This document shows, one piece after another, positions 53,119 through 64,000 of a DNA stretch of 64,000 nt (the stretch's first letter is position 1; every line of letters begins with the position of its first letter). The DNA comes from Temnopleurus reevesii (Eukaryota > Echinodermata > Echinoidea > Temnopleuroida > Temnopleuridae), in contig BQKZ01002856.1 in assembly GCA_036244855.1 (NCBI GenBank), forward strand, positions 2,033 through 66,032, written 5' to 3'. The notes beneath the pieces were generated by a model that worked only from the letters and a program-made list of their open reading frames with translations, was not told where the DNA came from and did no database searches. Made by a program: the position numbers and the translations under genes.

Positions 53119-53128
53119 CCTTATATGG
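53119..53128 (-). promoter_or_regulatory. TATA-like / CArG box upstream of COUP-TF
   Basis: CCTTATATGG is an exact CC(A/T)6GG CArG box (SRF type). Read on the minus strand it gives CATATAAGG, a TATA-type element about 490 bases before the start codon and in the right orientation. Either reading fits; no expression data are available. Confidence 0.45.
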
Positions 53129-53249
53129 CAGATAGTGTCAGTGCGGTTCATGGGGTATGTTGGTGACTGACATTTAGATGGGGAGCTTACTGGAGGATTT
53201 CTTCCAAACGCTGGAGTGAAAAGGGCTCACTGAGTTTCAGAGCTCTCTG

Positions 53250-53313
53250 ATTGGTCGAGCAATAACTATTTGCTCGAAAGTGACGTAAAACTTCGTGTAG
53301 TATTTCAACCAAT
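53250..53313. promoter_or_regulatory. CCAAT boxes and CRE-like site in the upstream region
   Basis: Minus-strand CCAAT (in CGACCAATCAGAG) at 53254-53250, TGACGTAA at 53281-53288 and plus-strand CCAAT at 53309-53313 lie 120-190 bases upstream of the TATA-like box, a typical spacing for NF-Y and CREB/ATF sites. They are motif matches only. Confidence 0.4.
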
Positions 53314-53399
53314 CCCGCAATCGTATACCCAGTGATACACGTCTTTCTATCTTGCAGATCTTTTCTTGAGTTCATCCTTTTGGATCACTTTACCAATTC

Positions 53400-54450
53400 A
53401 GTGGTTCATGATTTCTTATTCATTTGAAGAAAAAAAAAAGGATAGGCAAAATGGTAAATTTCACAACAACTTGATCGAGTAAACTAACATCATGAGTAAG
53501 AGAATTTGACAATATTGTTGCAAACCACACTGTACTATATTGAAAAGATTTTCACAATATTTTTTTTTAAGAGAAAAAAAACTTATATCCGTTTCTTCTC
53601 GTACAACATTTCTGTAATGACATTTATTAATAACGAATCTGGTAAAAACAAAAATTACCCTCAGTGGCTGGACTTCTGAGAACACCGAATTTGATCAAAT
53701 TCAACCAGGATTTCTTCTCCAAAAAAGGTAGCCTATTTGATATTTTCACGATGCCACACAGTGTCATTCTGCTCATTTATTAAATAAACACTTTGCATTT
53801 TAGGTACTACGTTAGTTGTCATAGTGACGAAAATGATTTTTTTTTGTATCTTTTTCTGTTTAATCATTTATTCCATTTGAAACGGTTTTAAAATGGAAAT
53901 CATTCACCACCAAAATGGCCCAATTGCAGAACTGATACCATTGACAACATAAATACATAGGCCTAAATAATTCACAATTTGTTAACACTATACACAAAAT
54001 AGATATAAAATCATTGAAAACAATAATAATCATGATGCCAGGTAAATATTACTCATGTGAATATAGTTGAAAATATGCAACCAAACGAGAAACACTGTTA
54101 CCATTGTCGAAAATATACTGGAACAAGCCTTATACAGGACAGTCACACTAGCATACTGATCCCACCCTGCTCTCAAACGGCACCAACCAAATATTAATTA
54201 TTGATGTAATATTCGGTTTAAAACCTGATGTTTGAAAGTCAGTTTTCTCTATATTGATTGTACGAATTCATCGATTAAACAAAATATTAATTTGTATTGC
54301 AAAGATCATATTTAAGATAATTTGGTTTGGCATCAGGGTGGGATCAGCTTGTAAATGTGACTGCCCCATTAGAAAGGAGGGACAGAAAGGAGAAATGAGA
54401 AGAGAGATTAAATGGAGGCAAAAACAGAAACGGAAAGAAAGCTGTCTAAC
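53400..54450. other. Upstream DNA, no recognised feature
   Basis: AT-rich; TAGGCCTA at 53958. No coding signal. Confidence 0.5.
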
Positions 54451-54451
54451 C

Positions 54452-54835
54452 TAAACATAATGATAATGATTCAAATCATGGAAGCGGAATTGATTTGGCT
54501 GTGATTAATAGGCTACACTCTTCACTTTTAAAGCAGTGAAAAACCGCCTCTCATGAAACATCCATCGAATGTCCAATTTCCCTCTCCCCAGCGCTAACAT
54601 ATGCATTCACCCGAATGTTGCACACAATGAAAAAAAAGTTCTAGCATACACATAATGACTCGAATCATAAACACGGAGTTGATTGAGCGGTGATTTGAAG
54701 AATTTAGGCTACAATCTCAATTTTTAAAGCAGCAAAAATCACCTTCCCTGAAACAGCCATCGAATGTCCAATTTTCTGTCTCCCCAGTGCTAACATACAT
54801 TCTCCCGAATGTTGCACACAAGCAAAACGCCGCAC
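54452..54835 (+). repeat. Tandem duplication, two units of about 195 bases
   Basis: CCATCGAATGTCCAATTT occurs at 54562 and 54757. Both copies also share CTCCCCAG(C/T)GCTAACATA, CCGAATGTTGCACACAA and TTTTAAAGCAG. Identity falls outside these words. Confidence 0.85.
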
Positions 54836-55420
54836 ATGAACTTCTAATCACATCACTATGTTGTCGAGATTACTTAGGTTGAACCCTTTGATTTGATTGT
54901 GTACGGGTCCTAGGCCCCTGGATCAGGCCCCTGGATCAGAGGTGATCTTTGACTTGTCTGTAAACACACCCCGTGATCCATTGTGACATAGGGTACAGAC
55001 CCCGTAAGACCCAAGTTCAAGTGCTTCCTTATCTATAACAAATACTGCCTCAACCATGCATGTGTTCCAGTGACAAGGCAGCCCACCTTTATTACTAGGA
55101 AACTCATTATCCATTATTTCCAATCATCAGTTTTGTATGGTATTTTGTACGAGAATCATGAATGTGAGCATGGTGGGATGTTCTTTTCCAGGAACGATGG
55201 CAAACACGGGGAATAATATTTTTTGGTAGTAGAGAACAAATGGGCATTTTCACCACGGAAAGACACAGAGCCCCAAAATTTGAAGTCGCACTGTGCCCTC
55301 ATAGTTCAACGTGAAAATCTGAAATTACTACAGAGTCTTCTTTATATTACAGACAACCATCTAATATAAAACAATTTGCAATTTGACATTCTTACGGAGA
55401 ATAAAATCAACGAACAAAAA

Positions 55421-55690
55421 NNNNNNNNNNNNNNNNNNNNNNNNNNNNNNNNNNNNNNNNNNNNNNNNNNNNNNNNNNNNNNNNNNNNNNNNNNNNNNNN
55501 NNNNNNNNNNNNNNNNNNNNNNNNNNNNNNNNNNNNNNNNNNNNNNNNNNNNNNNNNNNNNNNNNNNNNNNNNNNNNNNNNNNNNNNNNNNNNNNNNNNN
55601 NNNNNNNNNNNNNNNNNNNNNNNNNNNNNNNNNNNNNNNNNNNNNNNNNNNNNNNNNNNNNNNNNNNNNNNNNNNNNNNNNNNNNNNNNN
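55421..55690. other. Assembly gap (270 N)
   Basis: Run of N. ORFs spanning it are meaningless. Confidence 1.
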
Positions 55691-56310
55691 TTCATTTTCC
55701 ATGTCCTTTTGGCGTAATGTCAGTTACCGACACATTTTTGCTTGCTGAAACGTAACAAATAAAGTAGCATTGAGAAAATCAGTGTCAGTTCATTCATCAA
55801 GGATAGTTTCATTAACTATGTCCTTAACAAACTCCATTCATTGATAGTAAGAGAGATACACACAATTAAAGATGTTGAATGTTGGTGCCGTGTAACGTCA
55901 GTTACCGTAAAAATGCCCAATTGTAAATGATTTTGTTTCGTTGTCATCGGTCATCATAATCAGTGAATATTGTTGGGGACTATTGACATATGTTTCGATA
56001 TCCAGAAATGCTAAATTCATAGATAGAGACACATCACATTAACCACGCTTCTACATTACACATTTCAGATATGACAACTGGGCACCTTCTTTCTTTCATA
56101 TATGTACAAGAAAACAAATTGTTTTAAAATATCATTATTTCTACATCTTTGCTGCAAGGTTATCATTAAGAAATGTTAACCATGTCGTAGTTTTGTTTGC
56201 CAAATCGAAACTGTCACACTCAACATGCTCAATGTGGCCAGTACAGACGTTGCACAAATGTCCCATGTTTCATCAGTTGCTAAAATTGAGTACTAACCAC
56301 CAAACGCATA

Positions 56311-56510
56311 CCATGTCAACGTAGAGATGCCAACCATTCCAAAATATACAAAAGGTGTATTTTCATATAAAATCAAGGCTTTCATCCCAATAAAATGGCA
56401 GAGAGCATGAAAACCATGTAAACCTAAAGATGCCAGCCTTTCCAGCATATGAGGTGTGCATTTTCATATGAAATCAATGCTTTCATCAGAAGAGAATGAC
56501 TGAGTGAATG
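56311..56510 (+). repeat. Tandem duplication, unit 103 bases
   Basis: Units start CCATGT(C/A)AAC at 56311 and 56414. Both contain GATGCCA(A/G)CC, TTTTCATAT(A/G)(A/A)AATCAA and GCTTTCATC. Confidence 0.8.
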
Positions 56511-57720
56511 GTTATTGTTGTCATGTTTGGTCTCACTTTCTACCAGCTATTTCATTATTCTCTTTCTAATTTTGTCTAATAAATATTCCCGAACGGTTGG
56601 CATCCCTGCAAACCTATGAAGTAGGAGATAGAAGCACTGATAGAGAAAAACAGGAATAGTACCTCATTAGCAAACCGAAAGGTGACAAGTTCACAACTAG
56701 GGGGAATACGACATTCACCTTCCTAAAGATTTGGAGTAAAATAAAGAAAACCTCCCTCATCAAAATACATTTCTTCTTTGGAGGGTTTTTAATCAATTCG
56801 TAATTAACTGGATAAAAAGTAATTTATAGATGGATGAGTCTGTCAGAGTTTTTATGAATTGTATTCCTCGGTCGGAAGCTGGAATAATTAGTATATAAAT
56901 AAATTCAAGTATTCATAGCCAACTTATTCTTAATCCTTTCACAATGTCACCGCGGTAATGACCTGGATGATTCCCGTATAAAATTATATTTTCATTTCAT
57001 AAGTCTTGATATTTCAGACGTATAAAGTAGTATAACAACAAGATGATAAAAAGGCTAAGCCTCATCAAAGCCAAAAGAAAATTAAAGTGGGATATCTGAT
57101 ATCTATTTTTTGCGACATTGACATAATTCGATTCAATTCATCTACCCAATGATTTATTCGGAAAAAGACCATGTATTATTTATTGTGTACAAGAATAGTT
57201 AATTCTCACTTCTTTTATTTTGTTTAAAACATCTAATTAATATAAACATTGAAATATTAATGACAGGATCCTATACAAAGCTGTTGTGCATTTATTTCAT
57301 GTATAAGATACAGCATGGATACAGTACGGTCTATATTTCCACCTTATTTACGTGTAAAACAAGGTGGTTTAGCTTTAAAGGGGCCTACATGCATGGCATA
57401 GAACCTGAAATATCTACATAAAATGTATCTTTTAAATAAAAATAAAGAATAGTACGGTATGTTCAATATATGAACAACAATTTCCATTTAGAAATTGGGT
57501 TGTATGAAATTGTATACTCTCAAGATATATCTGAGGGCCTACATGTTTCAATGTCATTCAAATTTTTTGTATTTTGTGAAGAAAAGAATCAGCTACAAGT
57601 ATATGAACAGAATGATTTCAGGGTGTGTTTTTTGTCTTGTCAAGTACATTACTGGAAGGGAATACATATCGCAAAGAATGGGATCTTGCATTAAATTTCC
57701 TTCTATTCCGTCACAGGTAA
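56510..57720. other. Upstream DNA, no recognised feature
   Basis: AT-rich, no coding signal. Confidence 0.5.
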
Positions 57721-58060
57721 GAAAAAAGACGAAAACGGGGGAAACGCCCCTCCCGTCACCTCCGCCCCACACCCCTTTGCATCCTGGTTTCCATCTCCCT
57801 CACGATGAGGCAAATACCAGACGCACTGAAGGATTACGGAGTGCCTGCTCAGAGAAGGTCGTTGAGGATTAGTTTATAAAACCCCATCCCTTTTCAGGGC
57901 CGACGCTTGTTGTTTGGATGCTCCTCCGCCCCTCATCTAACACCGGCCTGTCATTTATTAGGAGCGGGAGGGGGGCGACAGGGAGGATGGAGCGACCTAC
58001 TTTCAAACTTTTCAACATCCTGCTTGCGACAAGAACCGCTGGCGGATCCAGCGCCACACC
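57720..58060. promoter_or_regulatory. GC-rich block about 5 kb upstream, candidate enhancer
   Basis: GC-rich against AT-rich flanks. Contains ATGCAAA on the minus strand (57781-57775, POU type), CTGTCATTTATTAGG (about 57948, Meis plus Hox-like words) and C/G runs. ORFs here have no recognisable protein. Confidence 0.35.
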
Positions 58061-58612
58061 AGAGCCGAGGGAAAAATTTTAGGGATGTTTATTGCTTCAC
58101 GGAATATTATATGGTTTGTCCGCTTTCTTGAAATGGAGAACTAAATTGATACAATGTCAAATGTACCTTTTGCAGAGGACTGGAACGCTTGGAGTAGAAA
58201 AACCTTGCCATTCCAAAGTTTTAGTAACAAAACCAGTCATATTCCATAGACTGCTTACTCCTGTACGAGCCTAGAATAGGCGCCAATCATTGACTCTCTT
58301 CTCCTAACTTTGACTTCTCTCTCCTAACTGGGTTGAACATAAAATGTATCATTGCCTTTTAATTGAGATGAGATTGATTCTTTTATGTTTAACTGTCATG
58401 TAATTGATACATGCATATGATGTTCTATATCATCAATACAAGTTACAACATAATTATGCCACATTGAAACACTCTCTTTATTGTTTATTTTGCTATTCTG
58501 TAGGCCTATTCATGTTGCGAAATGTGCTACTCATATATGTTTACATGATTCTGTTTACTCTATTACTGTAATTGCACATTTTATATGAACTCTGCGAACA
58601 AAATTCATTGTC

Positions 58613-59056
58613 ATGACTGTAAACATATCTGAAGAATTTTACCTCAGATACAATACATGGAAGCTCGTCGATCGAGAGCACAACTTTGTACCGAGTATAA
58701 TCTATTTTCACAACACGTTCCAAAACACAGACAGAAGAAGTAAAAAATACAATCCTATACCAAAGGTCATAATATTCACAAAATGTGTCATTTTTGTGAG
58801 TGGTATCGAATTTGAAGCGGTAGAAGTAAGAAAGGAACGTAGAAACCATAGGAAACCAAAAGGAAATACTAATATGGAAAAAGTAAAATACCTGTCTGTT
58901 AGAGTTCCTATAATACTAACTGGAATTCAGATTGAAAATTTGGATGACACAAAGCTCTTCGCAATTAGCAAAACAAACAATGAAATTGGACAAAAGCTAA
59001 CAACTTTTATTCCAAGCCTTTACAATATTGTTATTCCATTTGGGCCAAAATGTTAG
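58613..59056 (+). CDS. Unassigned 147-codon ORF, probably chance
   Basis: Starts with a true ATG (MTVNISEEFYLRYNTW) and ends at TAG after GPKC. It is charged and mixed in composition, not a repeat translation. I recognise no family, domain, signal peptide or membrane segment. In about 38% GC DNA an ORF this long somewhere in 64 kb is not surprising. It has no splice-site or promoter support and ends before a retroposon-like AAGCGC...ATATAAAAATG tail near 59100-59150, so it could also be decayed element sequence. Confidence 0.15.
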   Translation: MTVNISEEFYLRYNTWKLVDREHNFVPSIIYFHNTFQNTDRRSKKYNPIPKVIIFTKCVIFVSGIEFEAVEVRKERRNHRKPKGNTNMEKVKYLSVRVPIILTGIQIENLDDTKLFAISKTNNEIGQKLTTFIPSLYNIVIPFGPKC

Positions 59057-59059
59057 TAT

Positions 59060-61190
59060 TTCGTTATCATCTGTAATTAATTATTCATCCATTTTTCCAA
59101 GCGCTTATGGACTTTCCTTGAGCGAGTGATAAGTGCCATATAAAAATGTTCATAAATTAGCTCTTGAAAACAAGCGAGTGTTCCTTTCCACTTATTCTGC
59201 AAAGAGATGTAAAACAGGTATCGCACCCGTTTGCTGAATACATAGGGAAGCTACATTCATTTTTGTGTTAAAATGTTGTGAGGGATTGGATGGGAATTCT
59301 TACTTTTTCCACTCTTCTTACGGTGCATAAGTAGGCCTAAACACCAACAGGAAAAACCACTTTGGCATGTTTGGCGTAAAATCAAATTTATCAATAGTCT
59401 TTCAATTATCTTCATCAGGTTACATTATAATATAAATTTTGAAAAGTATAAAATTGTGAAAAAAACACTTCTCATTTAGAAAAACAAAATCGATAGGATC
59501 AAACTTCCGCCCACAAGCTTCTTTAAGACTTTAGAACAAATTCTTCGATGTTTGTAGGACGGTTTCACAAAAAGAAAAAAATGGACGAATAAAAATTCGC
59601 TACTTCTGCCGATATAAGCTTCTTCGTTCCCCTCTGCGTATTCGGCTTACCAGTTCAACCTGTATCCAAGAGGAAAAAACGGCCTTCAGGATTTTTTTTT
59701 TCGTGGATGTAAATTCGGTAATACCTATTCGGCGGTCCCAGAGCACAAGAAGAGGGTAAGCTCTTTGGACATGCTTCTCTTTCCGTGATTTTTAGTCTTT
59801 AGAGCCTGGGTTTGGGAACGGGACACCGACAAACAAGACGAGTTGGAGTTTGGTTTCCCATTCCCTAACTCACATCTTATCTCACAAAATAGAAGATGTG
59901 ATTATGGTTTTATTTTCAGGTCGAGTTGGGTTTGGTTCCAATTTTCGTCATAAAGAGTAAATATATGGATTTAAATGTGTACTTAAAATAAGTTGAATTG
60001 ATGTCCTAATATGGCATAGATATGATAATAAGCATCATCATCATAATTATAAAAAGAGAGTTCAATTTGATTGTAGTTGCCAACACAGGTTTTAAATTGC
60101 CATCAACCTTTTCTTTTCTATGGGGGCATATATTTTACTTTCGTCGCAGCCTGCAATCTACGAACATAGGCCTATATGTTGGTAGATTTTAATGTTCTTT
60201 TGGTCAGGCCATAATTAAACAAAACCATTCAAATGTTAACCCCTTTTTCAAGTTGAACTTGAAATCGCACATTTCTAAGATATCACAATACATATATATC
60301 GGAATAATATATCGCACACACTTTTATATGTTCACTTTGAAGGATGTAGATATTTGAGACGATGTCTGCCTTGAATAGCAAAGCCCTCATCTCCCACGGG
60401 TCACCGATGGTATTCCAAGGGTGCTGTGCTGTTTAACTTTCACCTCCCCTTTGGAAAATCAAACTAAACTCTTCGATACACCCTCCCAGACTAGTCTGCA
60501 AGCACATACCCAAGACTTTCGGTGTGTGCATGCGCAAACCGTGATACAGGGTATGCATTTTGTGACTACATCACACCAAGGACAATTTTACATCATTGTT
60601 TTATCGTACAGCCTAGCCTAGGATGTGTGCTTGCAAACTACTCCCAAGCTTCATGGATTACAAACTTTGAAAATAGAAGAAAATAAACATAACTAAAATA
60701 AATCAACTGCAAGAAATGTGCGAAAGGATTTTTGCAATTTTGGGGAGGCTCGAGTCGTGATTTGGAGTGGCCAATGCTGATCAACTGCAACTTGCGTTCG
60801 ATAACTACTTACTTGCAACACATTTTTGGGCATTTGATTAAAAAAAACGGCTCATAAACGAGAAGATTATTTTCACAATATCATAGTGTAAAGTGAGACA
60901 AAAAAGCTCCCACTAACGATCATAAAACTATATAACTGTATATATTTTAAAAATATCATGAAAGGGCCTTTAAATAAAAAGAAAACAAAGAAAAGCAATT
61001 CAAAACGACCTGCTATGCATCAAAACAGAGTCTTCTAAAACTGGACGAAATGGCTGTCAAAAGTAATAATGACTAATTTGTAACAAAAATTTCTGAATGT
61101 ATTTATTAAATTTGGTAAATACATGTGTTTATTCACGTTATTAATATGAGCTTTTCTTCTGAATAGTAACAATATAAATAAATTAGTAAA
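59060..61190. other. Upstream DNA with a SINE-like tail and an inverted repeat
   Basis: 59095-59155 resembles a retroposon tail (AAGCGC, then GTGCCATATAAAAATG). 60491-60640 has inverted ends built on TGCAAGCACA. Otherwise AT-rich with nothing seen. Confidence 0.4.
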
Positions 61191-61197
61191 TTTATAT

Positions 61198-61440
61198 GAA
61201 ATGATAGTAATAATAATAATAATGATAATAGTAATAATAATACTTCAATATTACTAGTGATAATGCTACTAAAACTAGTGGTACTTCTACTACTATTAGT
61301 AATAACAATTGTATTACTTCTATTATTATTATTATTATTATATTTATCATTAGTAACATTATTATGATCATTATTATTATATGATCATTATTATTATTAT
61401 TATTATCATTATTGTTATTGTTATTATTATTATTATTTTC
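61198..61440 (+). repeat. AAT/ATT microsatellite block
   Basis: (AAT)n at the left and (ATT)n at the right make the block partly self-complementary. Open frames here are poly-Asn or Ile artefacts. Confidence 0.9.
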
Positions 61441-61979
61441 CAAAAAAAACTAGAAAATACACGGTAAACATCGATTCTAAATACAAAATTGTTCGGCACC
61501 GCTCGTTATTCAAGCAGTAACGTTGTTGGAACATGTAATGTCGAATTGCACTTTCTACTTTCCTCATTTGAACATCCTGGCGCGATTTACTCATCACCAT
61601 TAGCGATTGTTCACCCTTCATCGACCCTAAACCCCGACATATTAGTATAGACAGCTCTTTGAATCCTGGTACATTAAATTTTCTTTCATGCACTCGTGCT
61701 GACTTCCCCTGCACAAAGAATCGATCATAAGTAATATTTGACCTTGAGCTATAAGTTTGAATGAAATTATCATATCAATTGTAAGACTTGATGGAGCTCC
61801 TTGGGGTCAATCACCGGAGAAGCATATTCGAAGTTTCCTCTTTTGGCCACTTTCGGTACTCCATTATCATGACTATAAATATCATGATCATGATGATTGT
61901 AAATAGCATTCTTCTCTATCTCCTCAGACTTCTCTTTTTTTCTTGTACCGGTGTTTTTGTTTTGTTATTAATAGTATAA

Positions 61980-62330
61980 AATACTAATAATAATGAAGAT
62001 AATAATAGTACAATAATTTTATTGTTATCATTTCTATCATGCTTCTTCTTATTAATATTATTACTATTATTATTATTATCATTATCATTATTATTATTAT
62101 TGTTATTGATATTGCTACTACTAATATCATCATAACTATCGATATTATTTGTATTATCATTATCATTTTTTATTATTATTAATATTATTATTCTCCTTCT
62201 TATTATTATAATTATTATTTTCATTATTACAGTTATTATTCTAATATCATACAAATAACAAAAAGTATTATTACTACAAATTGTTATCATTATCATCATC
62301 ATCATCATTATCGTATTCATTATTACTTTG
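61980..62330 (+). repeat. Degenerate ATT/ATC microsatellite block
   Basis: About 350 bases dominated by ATT, ATC and TAT triplets, ending in (ATC)n at about 62290-62310. Confidence 0.9.
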
Positions 62331-62339
62331 GTGTTGTGG

Positions 62340-63366
62340 ACATCATTAATATAATTATGATTAAACTACTAGCATAATCCTTTTATTTTCATATTCTTTT
62401 CTTTCTTTTTGAGCGTCATGAAATCATCATTATGTTATCTTATTTTTCCTTAAATATTCAGATATATATATAGGCGAAAATACGACACAATTTGGTTTGA
62501 CGTAAATTCATCAACACATCTAATAATTAATGTCATTATCATGACGGAAAACTAAATCCCGATGTAAATCTGAGCATCAATACCTGAGCAAAAGTTCATG
62601 CATTCCACGATTCAGCTTTCCTGGAAGCTACACTAAGAGGTATTTTCCCTTTTACTCAAGCAATGAAGGCATTCATTAAGAAAACTGCAGGGATTATGCT
62701 AAAACAAAGTAGGCTATCGCTCTCTATATAAATGTAAGTAGAATCTGAATCACCCGCTCCTTGAGCGCATTGAAACCTTACAAAAGTAATTCAAGAGTCG
62801 GTGAACACTGCATTTTTTTTTATATAGGAACTTTTGTTCATGATATAAATCTTAAATGTCGAATGAATCATTTATATTTGAACAATAGTAATTTTAAATT
62901 CTACCCTTTTCTCTCTGATATCGATGTAGTACTGGAATATTAGCATGATAATTTTGCGTGAAAGTAATCATACTTTTGTCCATTATTCCTGCAATGGTAT
63001 ACTAAATCAATTACTAAATTACAAAACCCGGGTATATGGGCTATTCATACATGAGCTGGCGATTTAATTCTGGGAATAAGTATTGCATTGTGCGCTTGAA
63101 AAATAAAAATGTATTCTTTTTATTCCAGTCGTATAGGAACCGTGAAACCATGCATGACTTAGGAGGATGCAGCCCACCTTTCGATTTTGTTATACAAAAA
63201 AATTGGTGTAAACATACGAGACATTGTGGAAAAAAAACATTAAAAAATCAGTGAAAAACAAAATCAGCCTAAAATTTTAAAGATGTTCCGCGGTGCCTAT
63301 ATTTGTTGAAATAGTGTTAAACCAGTATCATTTCATTATCCCATCAGTATATAAGCGAAATAAGTT
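62340..63366. other. Upstream DNA, no recognised feature
   Basis: AT-rich, no coding signal. Confidence 0.5.
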
Positions 63367-63392
63367 TTTTTTTTACTTTTACTTTTACTTTT
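63367..63392 (+). repeat. (TTTTAC)n short tandem repeat
   Basis: A T run, then three TTTTAC-like units. Confidence 0.85.
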
Positions 63393-63558
63393 AATAAGGA
63401 TCATCAGTAAGATTGAAGTTTATATTTTTCAAGTTTTTGTTTTCCCTGATTAAAAGGGTGAAGCTTGGGTTTGCTCCCACTTCTTTTTTGAACAATTTCA
63501 GATTTCATCAGATTTGATCAAATGCATTTTTGAATATATATTGATACACATAGATTAT

Positions 63559-63569
63559 AGAGGGCGCTA
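63559..63569 (+). promoter_or_regulatory. AGAGGGCGCTA motif (CTCF-like core)
   Basis: Plus-strand copy of the same 11-mer seen inverted at 22172-22182. The two lie on opposite sides of the COUP-TF gene. Confidence 0.3.
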
Positions 63570-63705
63570 CAGAACAGCAAATAGCGACGAAGAATCGGAT
63601 TTTCTCCCCTTTCCTTTTGAATTTCTGTATGATCCCGCTTGAATACGTTCATTGTTTTGTCAAGATAATCCCTCAACTAAAAGTTTACCTACACGTATTT
63701 CAAAG

Positions 63706-63750
63706 TTTGTTTGTTTGTTTGTTTGGGGTGTTTTTTTTTTGGGGGGGGGG
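63706..63750 (+). repeat. (TTTG)n then homopolymer T and G
   Basis: Five TTTG units, then a T run directly joined to ten G. Confidence 0.85.
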
Positions 63751-64000
63751 TTCTAAAATGATAAATATATGATTTTAATTTGGTTTTCTGATATCGGAAG
63801 TTTAAGAATCAGGCACAGCAGTACGTTTTAAAAAGTAGGGATAAAAGTAGGGGCAGTGTATTACGATTTGTACACTTTGCATCCCAGCTCCACCCCTTTG
63901 TATACATACATATACACCTGATCACATTGGGTGGGTTTTTTTGGGGGGGGAGGAGGTTGTGATTGTGTCGATATAAATATATATGTCCAATATGTATACT

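Noticed and set aside
55342..55748. ORFs spanning the N gap
   Set aside because: Mostly unknown bases; no evidence of coding.
61192..61443. Poly-Asn and poly-Ile ORFs (also 61916-62320)
   Set aside because: Translations of AAT/ATT microsatellites.

Overview
The window is animal (deuterostome, most likely echinoderm) nuclear DNA. It is AT-rich and non-coding apart from one clear gene. That gene, on the minus strand, is an NR2F / COUP-TF (svp) orphan nuclear receptor with three coding exons: exon A at 52629-51999 (N-terminal region plus the DNA-binding domain), exon B at 43517-43002 (most of the ligand-binding domain) and exon C at 24822-24548 (end of the ligand-binding domain and stop). The three exons join in phase 1/phase 1 to a 473-residue protein. 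They are separated by introns of about 8.5 kb and 18.2 kb. A splice acceptor 33 bases before the start codon, a matching donor at 52900, and a TATA/CCAAT-type region near 53.1-53.3 kb suggest a short non-coding first exon. The echinoderm call is inference. It rests on the receptor sequence, tRNA-headed SINEs ending in CGCTATATAA-type tails, foldback MITEs, and ten copies of the octamer TAGGCCTA. I cannot name a species.

Layout. 1-23 kb is the region downstream of the gene. It holds repeats and no gene I can defend: three tRNA-like SINEs (1.8, 8.1 and 17.2 kb), two foldback/MITE families (2.5-3.3 and 5.1 kb), a GT-only degenerate minisatellite (8.5-9.0 kb), a duplicated 220-base block (9.0 and 9.7 kb) and a three-unit tandem array of about 400-base units (10.8-11.9 kb). 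23.3-24.5 kb is the likely 3' UTR and contains a tandem duplication. 24.8-43.0 kb is intron 2. It holds a LINE 3' remnant, several GC-richer blocks that could be conserved regulatory elements, a strong nuclear-receptor site cluster at 36.14-36.24 kb, a Nextera mate-pair junction adapter left in the assembly at 35.78 kb, and a gap. 43.5-52.0 kb is intron 1. It holds a perfect DR5 plus an everted AGGTCA pair at 45.1 kb, a MITE at 47.4 kb and a candidate in-frame cassette exon at 48.73-48.79 kb. 52.6-53.4 kb is the promoter region. 53.4-64 kb is upstream DNA with two tandem duplications, a second gap, one unassigned 147-codon ORF, a GC-rich block at 57.7-58.1 kb and ATT-type microsatellites.

How it fits together. 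COUP-TF proteins bind AGGTCA half-sites in many spacings (DR1 best) and often repress RAR, RXR and HNF4 targets. In this window the gene carries a one-mismatch COUP element at its presumed first exon, a near-perfect DR1 plus an IR7 in intron 2, and a perfect DR5 (retinoic-acid-response type) plus an ER1 in intron 1. This suggests auto- and cross-regulation by nuclear receptors, which is a hypothesis from sequence only. One residue of the DNA-binding domain (His146 in place of the usual Gly after the second zinc cysteine) is unusual and deserves checking.
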